Shown: positions 42,071-51,261 of the stretch, piece by piece
Layout of the letters: each line of letters opens with the position of its first letter
Numbering within the stretch: position 1 is the stretch's first letter
Source of the DNA: Duganella aceris
GTDB lineage: Bacteria > Pseudomonadota > Gammaproteobacteria > Burkholderiales > Burkholderiaceae_D
Reading direction: 5' to 3'
Assembly (NCBI RefSeq): GCF_011090165.1
Contig: NZ_JAADJT010000009.1
Location: forward strand, 1-64,000
DNA: 64,000 bases
Notes under the pieces: generated by a model
Databases searched by the model: none
What the model was told of the DNA's origin: nothing
What the model saw: the letters and a program-made list of their open reading frames with translations, nothing else
Made by a program: the position numbers and the translations under genes

Positions 42071-43033
42071 TCAAAGGCGATTAGCAATGTCCGCTGCTGT
42101 CTCGTTGTAGTAAGTCTGCAATTGCCGAATATCGGAATGCCCCACCATTCTGGCTAGGTCAAGCACGTGCAGCTTCTTGGCCAACCTGGTTATCGCCTCA
42201 TGCCGAGTATCGTGAAATGTCATATCGTTGATCCCCGCCCGCTTCCGCGCTACGCGGAACATCGCATCGAGCGTTGCGGCCGTCACTCCGAAGCCTTCCG
42301 GCACCATCTCCCAAATCTGAAGCGCGCGCGCTGACAGTGGCACGTCACGCGGCAAACCGTTCTTGGTCATATGCAGCCTGGCCACCCGGCCCGTGACATC
42401 GTCAGCCTTCAAGCCGCAGATCTCGCCGGCGCGCATCGCGGTCTCGATCGCGAACAGGAACGCCAGCGCGATCCGCTGCTGCTTCGTGGTCGGCGCCACG
42501 TCGACCACATCGTGCCGCCAACCGAGTGCGAGGCACATAGTCTCGATTTCTTGCTGCGAGATCAGGCGGTTGCGCGCCGGCGGCGCCTTCGGCCGTTTGA
42601 CATCAGCGGTCGGGCTGGTGCTGATCCACTTCCATTCCTTCCGCGCCACCGAAAAGACGTTCGACAGCAGGTTCATCTCGCGCGTCACCGATCCTGGAGC
42701 GACCTGCTTGAGGCGCTGGTCGCGCCAGGCGGCGATGTGCGTGCTGTCCAAGTCGACCATCTTGACCTTGCCGAGGTCCGTCTCCGCCATGGCGGCCAGC
42801 CGAAGCGCCTCCCACCGATAGCCGCGCTTTTGCTTCGACACCTCCAGCTCGTACTTTTCGAACGCGTCGGCGCACGTCTTTGTGAGGCCCAATTTTCCTT
42901 TTGGCGTGGCCACCCGCTGCTCGGCTTCCCAGGCCAGCGCGGCCGCTTTGGTGTCAAACGTGCCGGATGTTCGAACGCCGGCCAACATTATGCGGTGCCG
43001 CCAGATAGTTCCCTCTTTTTTAGGTGCCGCCAT
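42071..43033 (-). CDS. int: prophage tyrosine integrase
   Basis: 320 residues from the ATG at 43031-43033. Residues ~5-55 are an arm-binding domain (GTIWRHRIMLAGVRTSGTFDTKAAALAWE, by segment), ~60-150 a core-binding domain, and ~165-315 the catalytic domain: Arg in AMRAGEICGL, HDTRHEA (HxxR), MVGHSD and the nucleophile in LQTYYNETA. All key residues are present. It lies 150 bp from the tRNA-Thr att site. An inverted repeat TTTGCCAAA/TTTGGCAAA flanks its upstream region. Confidence 0.92.
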   Translation of the reverse strand: MAAPKKEGTIWRHRIMLAGVRTSGTFDTKAAALAWEAEQRVATPKGKLGLTKTCADAFEKYELEVSKQKRGYRWEALRLAAMAETDLGKVKMVDLDSTHIAAWRDQRLKQVAPGSVTREMNLLSNVFSVARKEWKWISTSPTADVKRPKAPPARNRLISQQEIETMCLALGWRHDVVDVAPTTKQQRIALAFLFAIETAMRAGEICGLKADDVTGRVARLHMTKNGLPRDVPLSARALQIWEMVPEGFGVTAATLDAMFRVARKRAGINDMTFHDTRHEAITRLAKKLHVLDLARMVGHSDIRQLQTYYNETAADIANRL

Positions 43034-43034
43034 T

Positions 43035-43065
43035 TTTGCCAAATCCGTTGGTAAATTTTGGCAAA
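43035..43065. promoter_or_regulatory. inverted repeat upstream of integrase
   Basis: TTTGCCAAA (43035-43043) and TTTGGCAAA (43057-43065) are exact inverted copies, centres 22 bp apart, directly in front of the integrase ATG. They may be integrase arm sites or an operator. The similar TTTTGCC near 43078 may be a third site. Confidence 0.5.
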
Positions 43066-43120
43066 TGGTATCAGCATTTTGCCTAAAAATGCCGGTGTCT
43101 GCAAAATCGATGGACGTAAA

Positions 43121-43161
43121 AAAACCGCCGTCCCCCTATGAAAACGGGGTCTGGCGGTTTT
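43121..43161 (-). terminator. terminator downstream of tRNA-Thr
   Basis: AAAACCGCC (43121-43129) pairs with GGCGGTTTT (43153-43161), with an inner CCCC/GGGG stem around TATGAAAA. T-runs occur on both strands, so it can end tRNA transcription leftward. Confidence 0.75.
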
Positions 43162-43186
43162 TGCCTGCGTTCGCAGGTTTGTGTCT

Positions 43187-43204
43187 TGGTGCCGCTTGCC
43201 GGAA
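43187..43204 (-). repeat. prophage attachment repeat, right copy
   Basis: Identical to 1822-1839 and overlapping the last 18 bases of tRNA-Thr. The intact tRNA at this end shows that the phage carries bases restoring the tRNA 3' end. Confidence 0.85.
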
Positions 43205-43262
43205 TCGAACTGGCGACCTTTTCATTACGAATGAACTGCTCTACCAACTGAGCTAAAGCGGC
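43187..43262 (-). tRNA. tRNA-Thr (anticodon CGT)
   Basis: The minus strand folds as a 76-base cloverleaf: acceptor GCCGCTT/AAGCGGC, D-arm GCTCAGTTGGTAGAGC, anticodon loop TTCGTAA giving CGT, T-arm with GTTCGATTC and an encoded CCA. It reads Thr codon ACG. It is the integration target of the prophage and probably of the older element. A TTAGAAT sequence ~12 bp upstream could be its -10 box. Confidence 0.95.
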
Positions 43263-43368
43263 GAAGTCGCACATTCTAACAAATATTTCTTGCTACACGC
43301 TAGTCCCAAAACGATAAATTTGAGTCATGATGCAAAAATATCATTGCCTTGTGCGTTTTATCAGCTAA

Positions 43369-44370
43369 TCAGGCCTGATGATAGCCCGTCACCACCGCCA
43401 CCTCGTCCCGCGAGCCCAAAAACACCGGCACGCGCTGGTGCAGTTTGTGCGGCTGGATCTCCATGATGCGGTTCTGGCCGTCGGTGGCCGCGCCGCCCGC
43501 CTGCTCGACGATGAAGGCCATCGGGTTCGCTTCGTACATCAGGCGCAGCTTGCCCGGCATCGAGGTGTCGCGGGTGTCGGCCGGGTACATGAAGATGCCG
43601 CCGCGATTCAGGATACGGTGCACGTCGGCGACCATCGAGGCGATCCAGCGCATGTTGAAGTTGGTGCCGCGCGGGCCGGTGTCGCCGGCCAGCAGTTCGC
43701 CGACGTAGCGCTGCACCGGCGCGTGCCAATGGCGCTGGTTCGACATGTTGATGGCGAATTCCTTGGTCGTGGCCGGGATCTGCATGTCGCGCTGCGTCAG
43801 CACCCACGACCCCATCTCGCGGTCCAGCGTGAAGCAGTTGACGCCGTTGCCGGTGGTGAGCACCAGCATCGTCTGCGGGCCGTACACGGCGTAGCCTGCG
43901 GCCACTTGCTTGGTGCCGGCCTGCATGAAGTCAGCTTCGGTCGGTTGACCCATGCCTTCCGGCGCTTTCAGCACCGAGAAGATGGTGCCGATCGAGACGT
44001 TGACGTCGATGTTCGACGAGCCGTCCAGCGGGTCGAACAGCAGCATGTATTCGCCCTTCGGATAGCGGTTCGGGATCGGGTGGATCGATTCCATTTCTTC
44101 CGACGCCATCGCGGCCAGGTGGCCGCCCCATTCGTTCGCTTCCAGCAGGATTTCGTTGGAGATGATGTCCAGCTTCTTCTGCACTTCGCCCTGGATGTTT
44201 TCGGTGTCGGCGGTGCCGAGCACTTCGCCCAGCGCGCCCTTGCCCACCGAGTGGCTGATGGTTTTGCAGGCGCGGGCGACCACTTCGATCAGCAGCCGCA
44301 GTTCGGCCGGGATCGTGTTGTTCTGGCGCTGTTCTTCGACCAGGTATTGTGTGAGGCTGACGCGTTTCAT
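43369..44370 (-). CDS. fbp: fructose-1,6-bisphosphatase class 1
   Basis: 333 residues, the normal size. The metal- and substrate-binding motifs are intact: [20 protein letters not shown] (~residues 109-128) with [14 protein letters not shown] before it. It hydrolyses fructose 1,6-bisphosphate to fructose 6-phosphate in gluconeogenesis, in the cytosol. It lies 25 bp downstream of pepN on the same strand, so the two may be co-transcribed. It is the first ordinary host gene to the right of the tRNA. Confidence 0.97.
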   Translation of the reverse strand: MKRVSLTQYLVEEQRQNNTIPAELRLLIEVVARACKTISHSVGKGALGEVLGTADTENIQGEVQKKLDIISNEILLEANEWGGHLAAMASEEMESIHPIPNRYPKGEYMLLFDPLDGSSNIDVNVSIGTIFSVLKAPEGMGQPTEADFMQAGTKQVAAGYAVYGPQTMLVLTTGNGVNCFTLDREMGSWVLTQRDMQIPATTKEFAINMSNQRHWHAPVQRYVGELLAGDTGPRGTNFNMRWIASMVADVHRILNRGGIFMYPADTRDTSMPGKLRLMYEANPMAFIVEQAGGAATDGQNRIMEIQPHKLHQRVPVFLGSRDEVAVVTGYHQA

Positions 44371-44394
44371 GGGTTCCCTTGTAGTGGATGTAAA

Positions 44395-47061
44395 TTAATT
44401 GGCTAAGGCTTTGCTGATCACTTCCAGCACGTCGTTCGACAGCTTGGCACGCGCGGCGACTTTTTCCAGCGCTTGCTTCATCTTGGCCTGCAACGCGGGC
44501 GCGTAACGGCGCCAGCGGTCCATGGCGCGCGCCAGCCGTGCCGCGACCTGCGGGTTGATCGCGTCCAGCTTGATCACGTGCTCGGCCCAGAAATCATAGG
44601 CGCTGCCGTCCGCCGCGTGGAACTGCGACGGGTTGGCGTTGGTGAAGTTGAAGATCAGGCTGCGCGCGCGGTTCGGATTCTTCAGCGTGAACGCCGGATG
44701 CGCCATCAGCTGGCGCACCGCCGCGACGTTGGTGGTCGGCGCGGCTGCCTGCATGGCGAACCATTTGTCCACCACCAGCGCTTCGCCTTCGAAATCTTCG
44801 TAGAAGTTCTGCAGGTACGGGCCGGTCGCGGCGCCGCTGTGGATCATCGCCACCAGCGCGGCGGAGCGGTCGGTCATGTTGCCGGCTTTTTCAAACTGCT
44901 GCTGCGCCAGTTTGAGTTCGGCCATGTCCGGCGCCACCATCAGATACGACAGGCACAGGTTCTTCAACGCGCGCTTGCCGGCCGACAGGGCGTCCGGGCT
45001 GTAGTCGCCCGGCGTCTGGTTGGCGTGGTATTGCGCGATCAGTTCTTCCTTCAGCGCGGCGCCGATGGTGCGGCGCATGAACTGGCGCGCGGTGTGGATC
45101 GCTTGCGGATCGACCACGTCCATCTGCTCGGCGATGATGGTTTCCGACGGCAGGATCAGCGCCAGTTCGCGGAAGGCCGCGTCCAGCGTCTCGTCGGTCA
45201 GGACGGCCCGCTGGGCGTTGATGAAGGTCGGGTCGAGCTTCAGGTTGGCGTCGCTGCCGCCGGCCGCCGCCACTTGCGCGGTCAGCTTCAGCAGGCGTTC
45301 CATCGCCAGCCGCTGCCCGGCTTCCCAGCGGTTGACCGGGTCGCTGTCGTGACTGAACAGGTGCAGCAGTTCGTCGTCGGTGTAGTCGTATTCGAGCACC
45401 ACCGGCGCCGAGAAATCGCGCAGGATCGATGGCGTCGGCCGTTCGTCGACATTGCGGAAGCGGAAAATCTGCTCCTGCTCGGTCAGCTCCAGCACGATGG
45501 TGGTGGCGCCCTTGGCGTGCTTGCCGCCCTCCAGGGTCAGCGGCAGGTCCTGGCCGCTGGCGCCCAGCAGTCCGACCGCGACCGGGATGTGGAACGGCAG
45601 CTTGTCCTGCTGCCCGGCGCTCGGCGCGCAGCGCTGGCTGAGGATGATGTCGAAGTTGCGCTTGACCGCGTCGTAGCGGGTGCGCGCGGTGACCACCGGC
45701 GTGCCGGCCTGCGAGTACCAGCGTTCGAACTGGCCCAGGTCGCGGCCGTTGGCGTCGGCCATCGCGGCGCGGAAGTCGTCGCATTCGACCGCTTGCCCGT
45801 CGTGGCGCTTGAAGTACAGGTCCATGCCCTTGCGGAAGCCGTCGCGGCCCAGCAGCGTCTGGTACATGCGCACCACTTCGGCACCCTTTTCGTACACGGT
45901 GACGGTGTAGAAGTTGTTGATCTCGACGAAGGAGTCGGGCCGCACCGGGTGCGACATCGGGCCGGCGTCCTCGGGGAACTGGGCCTGGCGCAGCGTCCGC
46001 ACCTGGTCGATGCGGGTGACGGCGCGGCCGGTGTCGGTGCCGATCATGTCGGCGCTGAACTCCTGGTCGCGGAACACGGTCAGGCCTTCCTTCAGCGACA
46101 GCTGGAACCAGTCGCGGCAGGTGACGCGGTTGCCGGTCCAGTTGTGGAAGTATTCGTGGCCGACCACCGCTTCGATGCCGGCGTAGTCGATGTCGGTGGC
46201 GGTGCGCGGATTGGCCAGCACGAACTTGGTGTTGAAGATGTTCAGGCCCTTGTTCTCCATCGCGCCCATGTTGAAGTCGCCCACGGCGACGATCATGAAG
46301 CGGTCCAGGTCCAGCTCCAGGTTGAAGCGTTCCTCGTCCCAGCGGATCGAGTTCTTCAGCGATTGCATCGCATAGTCTGTCTTGTCGAGGTTGCCCTCTT
46401 CCACCCATACCTGCAACAGCACGTCGCGGCCGTCGGCCAGCGTGAAGGTCTCTTCCTGGCACACCAGCCTGGCGGCGACCAGCGCGAACAGGTAGGACGG
46501 CTTCTTGAACGGGTCTTCCCATTTGGCGTAGTGGCGGCCATCGTCGAGGTCGCCCTGTTCGATCAGGTTGCCGTTCGACAGCAGCACCGGGTAGCTGGCC
46601 TTGTCGGCGCGCAGCATCACGGTGTACTTGGCCATCACGTCCGGGCGGTCGGGGAAGAAGGTGATGCGGCGGAAGCCTTCGGCCTCGCACTGGGTGAAGA
46701 AGTTGCCGTTCGAGACGTACAGCCCGGACAGCGTGGTGTTCTGCACCGGCGCGCACAGCGTTTCGATTTCCAGCACCACCTGCGCCGGCGCCTTCTTGAT
46801 GGTCAGCGTGGCGTGGTCGAGCAGGTAGTCGTCCTTGCCCAGCAGCTGGCCGTTCATGCGCAGCTGGACCAGTTCGATGTCCTCGCCGTGCAGCACGATG
46901 TCGCGCCGCTTCGACGCCGGGTTCTGGCGCAGCGTGATGCGATTGGCGACGATGGTGCGTTCCGGGTGCAGGTCGAAGCCGAGTTCAACGGTGTCCACCA
47001 GGAAGGCTGGCGGGGTGTAATCTTTGCGGAATATCGTCTGGGGACTGCTGTCTGTGCGCAT
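44395..47061 (-). CDS. pepN: aminopeptidase N, M1 zinc metallopeptidase
   Basis: 888 residues, full length for gamma/betaproteobacterial PepN. GAMENKG recognises the substrate N-terminus, and VVGHEYFHNWTGNR contains the HExxH zinc motif; the third ligand Glu follows in LKEGLTVFRDQEF. The C-terminal helical domain (~residues 550-888) is complete. It removes N-terminal residues from cytosolic peptides. The 197 bp upstream separate it from a divergent lipoprotein gene. Confidence 0.97.
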   Translation of the reverse strand: MRTDSSPQTIFRKDYTPPAFLVDTVELGFDLHPERTIVANRITLRQNPASKRRDIVLHGEDIELVQLRMNGQLLGKDDYLLDHATLTIKKAPAQVVLEIETLCAPVQNTTLSGLYVSNGNFFTQCEAEGFRRITFFPDRPDVMAKYTVMLRADKASYPVLLSNGNLIEQGDLDDGRHYAKWEDPFKKPSYLFALVAARLVCQEETFTLADGRDVLLQVWVEEGNLDKTDYAMQSLKNSIRWDEERFNLELDLDRFMIVAVGDFNMGAMENKGLNIFNTKFVLANPRTATDIDYAGIEAVVGHEYFHNWTGNRVTCRDWFQLSLKEGLTVFRDQEFSADMIGTDTGRAVTRIDQVRTLRQAQFPEDAGPMSHPVRPDSFVEINNFYTVTVYEKGAEVVRMYQTLLGRDGFRKGMDLYFKRHDGQAVECDDFRAAMADANGRDLGQFERWYSQAGTPVVTARTRYDAVKRNFDIILSQRCAPSAGQQDKLPFHIPVAVGLLGASGQDLPLTLEGGKHAKGATTIVLELTEQEQIFRFRNVDERPTPSILRDFSAPVVLEYDYTDDELLHLFSHDSDPVNRWEAGQRLAMERLLKLTAQVAAAGGSDANLKLDPTFINAQRAVLTDETLDAAFRELALILPSETIIAEQMDVVDPQAIHTARQFMRRTIGAALKEELIAQYHANQTPGDYSPDALSAGKRALKNLCLSYLMVAPDMAELKLAQQQFEKAGNMTDRSAALVAMIHSGAATGPYLQNFYEDFEGEALVVDKWFAMQAAAPTTNVAAVRQLMAHPAFTLKNPNRARSLIFNFTNANPSQFHAADGSAYDFWAEHVIKLDAINPQVAARLARAMDRWRRYAPALQAKMKQALEKVAARAKLSNDVLEVISKALAN

Positions 47062-47258
47062 TGGGGGCTCTGTGACGTAGGCAAAAACCTATTTTACCAA
47101 TACCAGCGTCCGGGCGGACGCTTGAATGCCCTGCGGCGGCGCGGTAAAGTTGCTTGTTTCCACGCCGCCGTAACAATCTGTAATAATCATGCAAGCTCCA
47201 GGCGTGCGTCATACACTTAGCTCTGGAAAATACCGTCTTACCTGAGAGGGGCACCACC

Positions 47259-47954
47259 ATGAAATATCTCGCCACCCTGGCGACCGCCGCCGTCCTGCTG
47301 CTGAGCGGCTGCGCCACCACCATCCATAGCGATGTCACCGCCTTCAACGACTGGCAGGGCGACATCCAGGACAAATCGTACGCCTTCGAGGCCCCGCAGG
47401 GCGCGTACGACACGCTGGAATTCCGCAACTATCAAGTGCTTGTGAGCAACGAATTGGGCAAGCTGGGCTTCACCCAGGCCGCCGAGGGCCAACAGCCGAA
47501 GTTGCTGGTTGGCATGAAATTCCTGACCATCGACCATCCGGTGCGGGTGATCGAGTCGGATGATCCGTTCATGGGCGGGTATTGGGGTCGGGGTTACGGC
47601 CGTTATGGCTGGGGCGGTTACGGGCGCTGGGGGTATAGCCCGTTCTACGATCCATGGCGCTTCGGCCCGCCGCTGATGCTGACCGAGCGCATCCGGCACC
47701 AATATCAGCGCGAATTGCGCGTGACCATCAACAGCACCAGCGGCCGCAAGCTGTACGACGTGACGGTGCAGAACACCAGCGGCGTCCAGGCCACGCCGCA
47801 TGTGATGCCGGCGCTGGTGCAGAGCGCGTTCACCGGTTTCCCCGGCCAGAGCGGCGTGCCGCGCAAGATCGACATCAAGATCGAGCCGAAGACCGATACC
47901 TATGAAGCGCCGCCTGCCAAGGTCGCGGGCGAGGCGCCGGCCAAGGTCAACTGA
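47259..47954 (+). CDS. DUF4136 lipoprotein
   Basis: 231 residues. The signal peptide MKYLATLATAAVLLLSGC has a lipobox (LSGC, Cys18). The body shows the DUF4136 pattern: SDVTAFNDWQGDIQDKSYAFE, then LEFRNYQVLVSNELGKLGFTQ, and KLLVGMKFLTIDHPV. The middle has a Gly/Tyr/Trp-rich insert (~residues 108-125). The C-terminus is Lys/Ala/Pro-rich. Probably outer-membrane anchored; the function of the family is unknown. A strong terminator follows. Confidence 0.85.
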   Translation: MKYLATLATAAVLLLSGCATTIHSDVTAFNDWQGDIQDKSYAFEAPQGAYDTLEFRNYQVLVSNELGKLGFTQAAEGQQPKLLVGMKFLTIDHPVRVIESDDPFMGGYWGRGYGRYGWGGYGRWGYSPFYDPWRFGPPLMLTERIRHQYQRELRVTINSTSGRKLYDVTVQNTSGVQATPHVMPALVQSAFTGFPGQSGVPRKIDIKIEPKTDTYEAPPAKVAGEAPAKVN

Positions 47955-47971
47955 TTCCGGTCCAGGCAACG

Positions 47972-47998
47972 AAAAAGCCGAGCAATGCTCGGCTTTTT
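47972..47998. terminator. bidirectional terminator
   Basis: AAAAAGCCGAGC pairs perfectly with GCTCGGCTTTTT around a 3-base loop, with T-runs on both strands. It separates the DUF4136 gene from the convergent CsbD gene. Confidence 0.92.
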
Positions 47999-48016
47999 CA
48001 TTTGCGGGGCGGCCAA

Positions 48017-48196
48017 TTACTTGGTGGCGACGCGGGCGGCTTCTTTCAGGTCGCCGACTTTCTCTTGCAGCTTGCCTTCGGCCTGCTTCTGGAAGCCCTT
48101 GGCTTCTTGCTCAGGGGAGTCGATCAGATCGCCGACTTCTTCCTGGATCTTGCCGCCGATGTTTTTCAGCTTGCCTTCGATTTGGTCTTTGTTCAT
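48017..48196 (-). CDS. CsbD family stress protein
   Basis: 59 residues from MNKDQIEGKLKNIGGKIQEE; the ATG at 48194-48196 is chosen because the family begins here, and the longer open frame adds unrelated residues. The repeat of GK..EKVGDL segments is typical CsbD. These small hydrophilic proteins accumulate in stress or stationary phase; their biochemical role is unclear. Confidence 0.9.
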   Translation of the reverse strand: MNKDQIEGKLKNIGGKIQEEVGDLIDSPEQEAKGFQKQAEGKLQEKVGDLKEAARVATK

Positions 48197-48288
48197 GGTA
48201 GTGCTCCTGAATAAGGGCTGGCCGGGATAGCCAGTCATTAAGGAACAGTGTACCCAGCGGCGGCGCAGCGTTCTGTACGCTTGCGTAC

Positions 48289-48759
48289 CTAAACCCGATC
48301 ATGGCGTTTCAGCCAGGCCGGCAGCAGCCACCAGAAGCACAGCACCAGCGCCGCCATGATCAGCGCCATCGCGATCCCGACCACCGGCCCGAACACTTCC
48401 GAGATCACCAGATCGGTGCCCAGCACCAGCGCCACCGCCAGCGAGAACGCGCCGGCGACGATCTGCCGCGTGGCGATGCGCTTGAAGCGGGCCCGGTCGC
48501 GCAGCGGCCGCATCAGCCGGTGCTGGATCGCCGGCGCGCTCAACAGCACCAGGCTGGTCAGCGACAGGAAGAAGGTGGCCAGGAACAGCAGCTTCTCCAT
48601 GTGCACGATCTTGGCGAAGCCTTCGTTGAACGGCAGGATGATCAGGAACGCCGACAGCATCTGCGCACCCGGCAGCAGGATGCGCATCTCGCTCAGCATG
48701 TCGGAGAAATCGCCGTCGCCGTCCTTGTCGTCGTCGCGGTCGTCCGGCAAATCGTTCAT
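48289..48759 (-). CDS. DUF6328-type membrane protein
   Basis: 156 residues from the ATG at 48757-48759. After an acidic N-terminus (NDLPDDRDDDKDGDGDFSD) come four hydrophobic helices, with LLPGAQMLSAFLIILPF, MEKLLFLATFFLSLTSLVLL, GAFSLAVALVLGTDLVI and VVGIAMALIMAALVLCFWWLLPAWL. The first helix region matches DUF6328. The start overlaps the quinone oxidoreductase stop, so they share an operon. Function unknown. Confidence 0.8.
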   Translation of the reverse strand: MNDLPDDRDDDKDGDGDFSDMLSEMRILLPGAQMLSAFLIILPFNEGFAKIVHMEKLLFLATFFLSLTSLVLLSAPAIQHRLMRPLRDRARFKRIATRQIVAGAFSLAVALVLGTDLVISEVFGPVVGIAMALIMAALVLCFWWLLPAWLKRHDRV

Positions 48760-49730
48760 GGCAGCAGGATCGACGAGCCGGTGGTCTTGCGCGCCTCCAG
48801 CTCGATGTGCGCCTGGGCCACGTCGGCCAGCGCGTAACGCTGGCGGATGTCGATCTTGACCTCGCCGCTGCCGACCACGCCGAACAGCGACTTGGCCGCC
48901 GCCTCCAGCTCCTCGCGGGTCGACATGTAGGCCATCATCGACGGCCGGGTGATGAATAGCGAACCACGGCTGGCCAGCTCGCCCAGGCTGAACGGCGGCA
49001 CCGGCCCGGAGGCGTTGCCGAAGCTGACCATGGTGCCCAGCGGCCGCAGGCAATCGAGCGAGCCGGTGAAGGTGTCCTTGCCGATCGAGTCGTACACCGC
49101 CGACACGCCCTTGCCGCCGGTGATCTCTTTGACCCGCTCGGTGAAGTTCTCGGTGTTGTAGTTGATGACGTGGTGCGCGCCGTTCTCGGTGGCCAGCGCC
49201 GCCTTCTCTTCCGAGCCGACGGTGCCGATCAGGGTCACGCCCATCACCCGCGCCCACTGGCAGGCGATCAGGCCGACCCCGCCGGCGGCGGCGTGGAACA
49301 GGATGGTGTCGCCGGCCTTGAGCGGCACGGTGCGGTGGAACAGGTACTGCACCGTCAGGCCTTGCAGCATCATCGCGGCGGCGGTGTCGAAGCCGACCTT
49401 CTCCGGCAGCACCAGCAGCTGCGCGGCCGGCATGTTGCGCGCCTCGGCGTAGGCGCCGATCGGCCGCCCGGCATAGGCGACGCGGTCGCCGACCTTGACT
49501 TCGGTGACGCCCTCGCCGATCGCTTCGACCACGCCGGCGCCCTCCATGCCCAGGCCGCCAGGCAGCGGCTGCGGATACAGGCCGGTGCGGAAGTAGACGT
49601 CGATGAAATTGAGGCCGATGGCGTGCTGCCGCACCTGCGCCTCGCCGGGACCGGGCGGGCCCAGGTCGATGTCCACCAGTTCCATCACCTCCGGGCCGCC
49701 GACACGGCTCATGCGGATTGCCTTGACCAT
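48756..49730 (-). CDS. qorA: NADPH:quinone oxidoreductase, zinc-free MDR family
   Basis: 324 residues from the ATG at 49728-49730 (a GTG precedes it). A GroES-like N-terminal domain with GMEGAGVVEAIGEGV is followed by a Rossmann domain with AAAGGVGLIACQWAR. NYNTENFTERVKEITGGKGVSAVYDSIG and FGNASGPVPPF are typical QorA. It reduces quinones with NADPH in the cytosol. Spacing to mgsA downstream of its own promoter region is 16 bp, so transcription probably runs DMT-mgsA-qor-DUF6328. Confidence 0.9.
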   Translation of the reverse strand: MVKAIRMSRVGGPEVMELVDIDLGPPGPGEAQVRQHAIGLNFIDVYFRTGLYPQPLPGGLGMEGAGVVEAIGEGVTEVKVGDRVAYAGRPIGAYAEARNMPAAQLLVLPEKVGFDTAAAMMLQGLTVQYLFHRTVPLKAGDTILFHAAAGGVGLIACQWARVMGVTLIGTVGSEEKAALATENGAHHVINYNTENFTERVKEITGGKGVSAVYDSIGKDTFTGSLDCLRPLGTMVSFGNASGPVPPFSLGELASRGSLFITRPSMMAYMSTREELEAAAKSLFGVVGSGEVKIDIRQRYALADVAQAHIELEARKTTGSSILLP

Positions 49731-49749
49731 CACTGCCTCCGTAAATTGT

Positions 49750-50145
49750 TTAGATCGTTGTTTTCTGCGCCGCTTGCAGCTGCAGCTGCGACAGTACCAG
49801 ATGCGCCGACGAGACGTTGGTCGCGCACGGCGTATTGTGCACGTCGCAGGCGCGCACCAGCGCGTTGATGTCCGGCTCGTGCGGCTGCGGCGTCATCGGG
49901 TCGCGCAGGAAGATCACGCAGTCGATCAAGCCCTCGACCAGCATGGCGCCGATCTGCAGGTCGCCGCCGAAGGGGCCGGAGTGCTTGCGGTCCACCTCCA
50001 GGCCGACTTCGGCGATCAGGCGGCCGCCGGTGGTGCCGGTGGCGACCAGCGCGCAGCCGGACAGGAAGGCCTTGTATTCGCCGGCCAGCGTGATCATGTC
50101 GTCTTTTTTCTTGTCGTGGGCGATCAGGGCAATGCGGAATTTCAT
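49750..50145 (-). CDS. mgsA: methylglyoxal synthase
   Basis: 131 residues. [22 protein letters not shown] (phosphate loop) and [15 protein letters not shown] are the MgsA active-site motifs, with the catalytic Asp in GGDLQIG. It converts dihydroxyacetone phosphate to methylglyoxal and phosphate, a bypass of lower glycolysis. It lies 12 bp after the DMT transporter gene. Confidence 0.95.
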   Translation of the reverse strand: MKFRIALIAHDKKKDDMITLAGEYKAFLSGCALVATGTTGGRLIAEVGLEVDRKHSGPFGGDLQIGAMLVEGLIDCVIFLRDPMTPQPHEPDINALVRACDVHNTPCATNVSSAHLVLSQLQLQAAQKTTI

Positions 50146-50157
50146 CTCTCTATCTTT

Positions 50158-51063
50158 CTATTTTTTGGACAGCACATAGATCCCGGCCAGCACCAGCGCG
50201 GTGCCGCCCAACTGCCAGGAGGTGACCGGCTCGCCCAGCAGCAGCGCGCCGAGGAACAGCGTTGAGACGGGTCCGATCATACCAGCCTGCGAGGCGGTGC
50301 CGGCGCCGATGCGCTCGACGGCGGCCATGGTCATAAACACCGGCATCACCGTGCACAGGATGCCGTTCACCAGCGACAGGCCGTACACCGGCAGCGGCTG
50401 GATCAGGCCGGACACGGGGCGCAGCAGGAAGAACTGGCCGATGCAGGCCGCGCTGGAGACGCACATCGCGTACGCCACCAGCCGCAGCGCGCCGAGGCGC
50501 TTGACCATTTCGCCGGACAGCAGCAGGTAGACCGCGTAGGCGGCGGCCGAGCCGGTGACCAGCGTGGCGCCCAGCACCACGTTGCCGCCGCCGCGCAGGT
50601 CGTGCAGGAACACGAACACGATGCCGCAGTAGGAGGTCAGCAGCGCCAGCCACTGCTTGCGGCTGATGTGCTGCTTGAGCACGGTGGAGCTGATCAGCAG
50701 CACGAAGGTCGGCGTGAGGAACAGGATCAGCCGCTCCAGCCCGACCGAGATGTATTGCAGGCCGAGGAAGTCGAGAAAGCTGGACAGGTAGTAGCCGACC
50801 AGCCCGAGCCCGACCAGTCGCCAGCGGTCCGACGCGCTGAGCGGGGCGCCGGTGCGCATCTTCCAGAACGCCACGGCGGCGAACACCGGCAGCGAGAACA
50901 TCATGCGGAAGGCGATCGCGGTGACGGCGTCAATCTGATAGCGGTACAGCAGCTTGGCGACGATGGCCTTGGTCGAAAATAGCACCGCGCCGCCGATGGC
51001 GAGTCCCAAGCCGCCCAGATAGGCGGCGCGCGCCGGGGCGTTGTCTGTGATGCTTTTATTCAT
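50158..51063 (-). CDS. EamA/DMT-family transporter
   Basis: 301 residues from the ATG at 51061-51063; a TTG two codons earlier is possible. About ten membrane helices in two EamA repeats, the first with GLAIGGAVLFSTKAIVAKLLYR and the second with TLVTGSAAAYAVYLLLSGE. It is an inner-membrane exporter or permease whose substrate cannot be predicted. It heads the leftward set mgsA-qorA-DUF6328. Confidence 0.88.
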   Translation of the reverse strand: MNKSITDNAPARAAYLGGLGLAIGGAVLFSTKAIVAKLLYRYQIDAVTAIAFRMMFSLPVFAAVAFWKMRTGAPLSASDRWRLVGLGLVGYYLSSFLDFLGLQYISVGLERLILFLTPTFVLLISSTVLKQHISRKQWLALLTSYCGIVFVFLHDLRGGGNVVLGATLVTGSAAAYAVYLLLSGEMVKRLGALRLVAYAMCVSSAACIGQFFLLRPVSGLIQPLPVYGLSLVNGILCTVMPVFMTMAAVERIGAGTASQAGMIGPVSTLFLGALLLGEPVTSWQLGGTALVLAGIYVLSKK

Positions 51064-51162
51064 GGACAAATTGTAAAGCCAAATGACGGCTGCCGCTTGG
51101 CAAGCCGATTTTTTGATATTCCGCGCGATGGGTGAGCCGTGTCAATCTGGCCGTGATAGGCT

Positions 51163-51261
51163 ATGCAAATATCGGTGGATGATATTACGCGTGCCAAGAT
51201 GCTGCACGAAGAATTTAAGCGACGAAAGAAAGCTGCGGAAGAGGGAATATTATGGAGCTGA
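51163..51261 (+). CDS. 32-residue ORF coupled to an antitoxin-like gene
   Basis: MQISVDDITRAKMLHEEFKR onward; 32 residues, basic and helical, after a TAGG site. The stop overlaps the start of the next gene by ten bases. It occupies the place where a HigB/RelE toxin would normally be, and may be a remnant or leader. Confidence 0.35.
   Translation: MQISVDDITRAKMLHEEFKRRKKAAEEGILWS

Noticed and set aside
44473-47220. A 915-codon open frame opposite pepN
   Set aside because: It mirrors a conserved full-length pepN on the other strand, has an unnatural Val/Arg/Gln/His-rich composition and no ribosome site; a high-G+C shadow.
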